Shown: positions 62,992 through 64,000 of the stretch, one piece after another | Layout of the letters: each line of letters opens with the position of its first letter | Numbering within the stretch: position 1 is the first letter of the stretch | Origin: Nannobrachium achirus | Lineage: Eukaryota > Chordata > Actinopteri > Myctophiformes > Myctophidae | Length of the DNA stretch: 64,000 nucleotides | Direction: 5' to 3' | Assembly (NCBI GenBank): GCA_963921795.1 | Contig: OY997653.1 | Coordinates: 5,912,104-5,976,103, forward strand | Translations under genes and position numbers: made by a program | The notes under the pieces: model-generated | What the model saw: only the letters and a program-made list of their open reading frames with translations | Database searches by the model: none | What the model was told of the DNA's origin: nothing

Positions 62992-63155
62992 AAAGTTTAT
63001 ATTTATTTATGTATTTATTTAATTACAAATTCTTATTTTAATGTATGTGTTTTAATCTATTTTATATTTTAAACCTATTACACCAACTGTCATACCAGCT
63101 CTCCAAATACATTCAGAATAGAAGTTTTATCTGTCCACCGCTTCAATTCGAACCG
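62992..63155. repeat. Right arm of inverted repeat flanking helicase-endonuclease ORF
   Basis: Complement of 59961-60110. It abuts the 5' end of the ORF directly, so the protein homology is cut at the arm boundary. Confidence 0.85.
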
Positions 63156-63335
63156 AAATGAATCGAACCTGAAATGACCATATATGGGAGGGGTCTGACC
63201 AGGAGGGAAACCGCACACATATTCTAGATGTACAGGACATATAAAGCCTATTCATTCTGAACTGAAATGACCATTGGACATGAGACACACATTTTGCTTT
63301 TTGAAAAAGCCTATTCATTCTGGACTGATATTTTA

Positions 63336-63770
63336 CACGTACAGGACAGGAAAAACCTGTTCATTCTGGCCTATAGTGACCATATATGGACATAAGGTAA
63401 CGGACATTGTGTTTTTGAAAAACCCTGTTCATTCTGGACTGAGATCACCATATATGGTAATTAAACGGACATTCTGTTTTTGAAAAAGCCTGTTCATTCT
63501 GGACTGAAATGACCATATATGGGCGTGATACACACAAAGCCATTCATTGGAACACGTACGGGACAGGAAAAACCTGTTCATTCTGGCCTGGAGTGACCAT
63601 ATATGGACATAAGGTAACGGACATTCTGTTTTTGAAAAACCCTGTTCATTCTGGACTGAGATCACCATATATGGTAATTAAACGGACATTCTGTTTTTGA
63701 AAAAGCCTGTTCATTCTGGACTGAAATGACCATATATGGGCGTGATACACACAAAGCCATTCATTGGAAG
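63336..63770. repeat. Tandem repeat, about 217-bp units with CATATATGG cores
   Basis: Two full units (63336-63552 and 63553-63769) built from CTGTTCATTCTGG, GACCATATATGG, ACGGACATTCTGTTTTTG and GATACACACAAAGCCATTC. Partial units extend left to about 63170. It shares the CATATATGG core and sentence-like variants with the satellites at 37.8 and 55.3 kb. Confidence 0.88.
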
Positions 63771-64000
63771 CGGTTTTCACCGCTTCAAAAATTGTCATAC
63801 CACCTTAAAATAACCCCAGACCACCAGGACTGATGCCTCAGTGAAGGCAATTAAGGTGGTATTCAATTCCTCCGGCCACCTTAACAGGTCTTATTCTCAT
63901 ACCGCCTTAACTTTTAGTGGGAGCTTAACAGAACTGTAACAAAACAATGCAGAAATCGCACACCATATGGCCTTAAATCTTCCTTGTTCCACCTTAACAG
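63771..64000. other. Window end, CCACCTTAA-rich flank
   Basis: No gene. CCACCTTAAC and CCGCCTTAAC motifs recur at intervals of 30-60 bp in both orientations (AAGGTGGT at 63853), mirroring 59840-59940. Confidence 0.5.

Overview
The window looks like intergenic or gene-poor DNA from a teleost fish. The grounds are introns with GT-AG borders, long CA/GATA microsatellites, CAG-ended 8-bp-TSD hAT-type MITEs, a tRNA-derived SINE, and coding exons of families that are abundant in fish (HECT-like/UBZ genes, DUF6729-type transposase-like genes, PRY-SPRY, HSDL2). The species cannot be fixed from the sequence. No prokaryotic genes, CRISPR arrays or viral genes were seen.

Layout. (1) 1-14.5 kb: a very recent tandem duplication of about 7.6 kb. 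Each unit holds a palindromic element with kilobase-scale inverted arms around a decayed C2H2 zinc-finger exon, then a CpG-rich block, a CA repeat and about 0.95 kb of a TACAG minisatellite. (2) 14.7-35.8 kb: exons of related fish multi-exon genes combining an acidic/HTH-like region, an RAD18-type UBZ finger, HECT-like pieces and a DUF6729 plus DDE-type transposase-like protein. Many splice sites survive, but frameshifts, stops and inserted transposons show that most copies are dead. A thymopoietin-like (LAP2 beta) membrane exon sits among them. A 5'-truncated non-LTR retrotransposon with a 12-bp target-site duplication interrupts the cluster. (3) 36.5-42 kb: unassigned exons, a satellite, an RPA70-like OB-fold exon, a coiled-coil exon, and several MITEs carrying a recurrent 60-70 bp palindrome. 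(4) 42-48 kb: mostly repeats, with a Harbinger transposase scrap. (5) 48.1-55.2 kb: a tandemly duplicated chimeric unit (DDE_Tnp_4-like HTH exon, UBZ exon, VALPGP repeat exon, HECT-like exons). One copy carries a three-deep nest of mobile elements. (6) 55.3-57.8 kb: satellite, a repeat-rich linker exon and a broken PRY-SPRY exon. (7) 58.5-59.8 kb: an intact, intronless HSDL2 coding sequence, probably a retrocopy. (8) 60.5-62.9 kb, minus strand: an intact ORF with a PIF1-type helicase and an AP-type endonuclease from a Helentron-like element but no Rep domain, enclosed by about 150-bp inverted repeats. Beyond it lies another satellite.

Only the HSDL2 ORF and the helicase-endonuclease ORF are long, uninterrupted and well recognised. 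The HECT/UBZ/DUF6729 exons are best read as a tandemly reshuffled family in decay, and their relation to mobile elements is the most interesting theme of the window.
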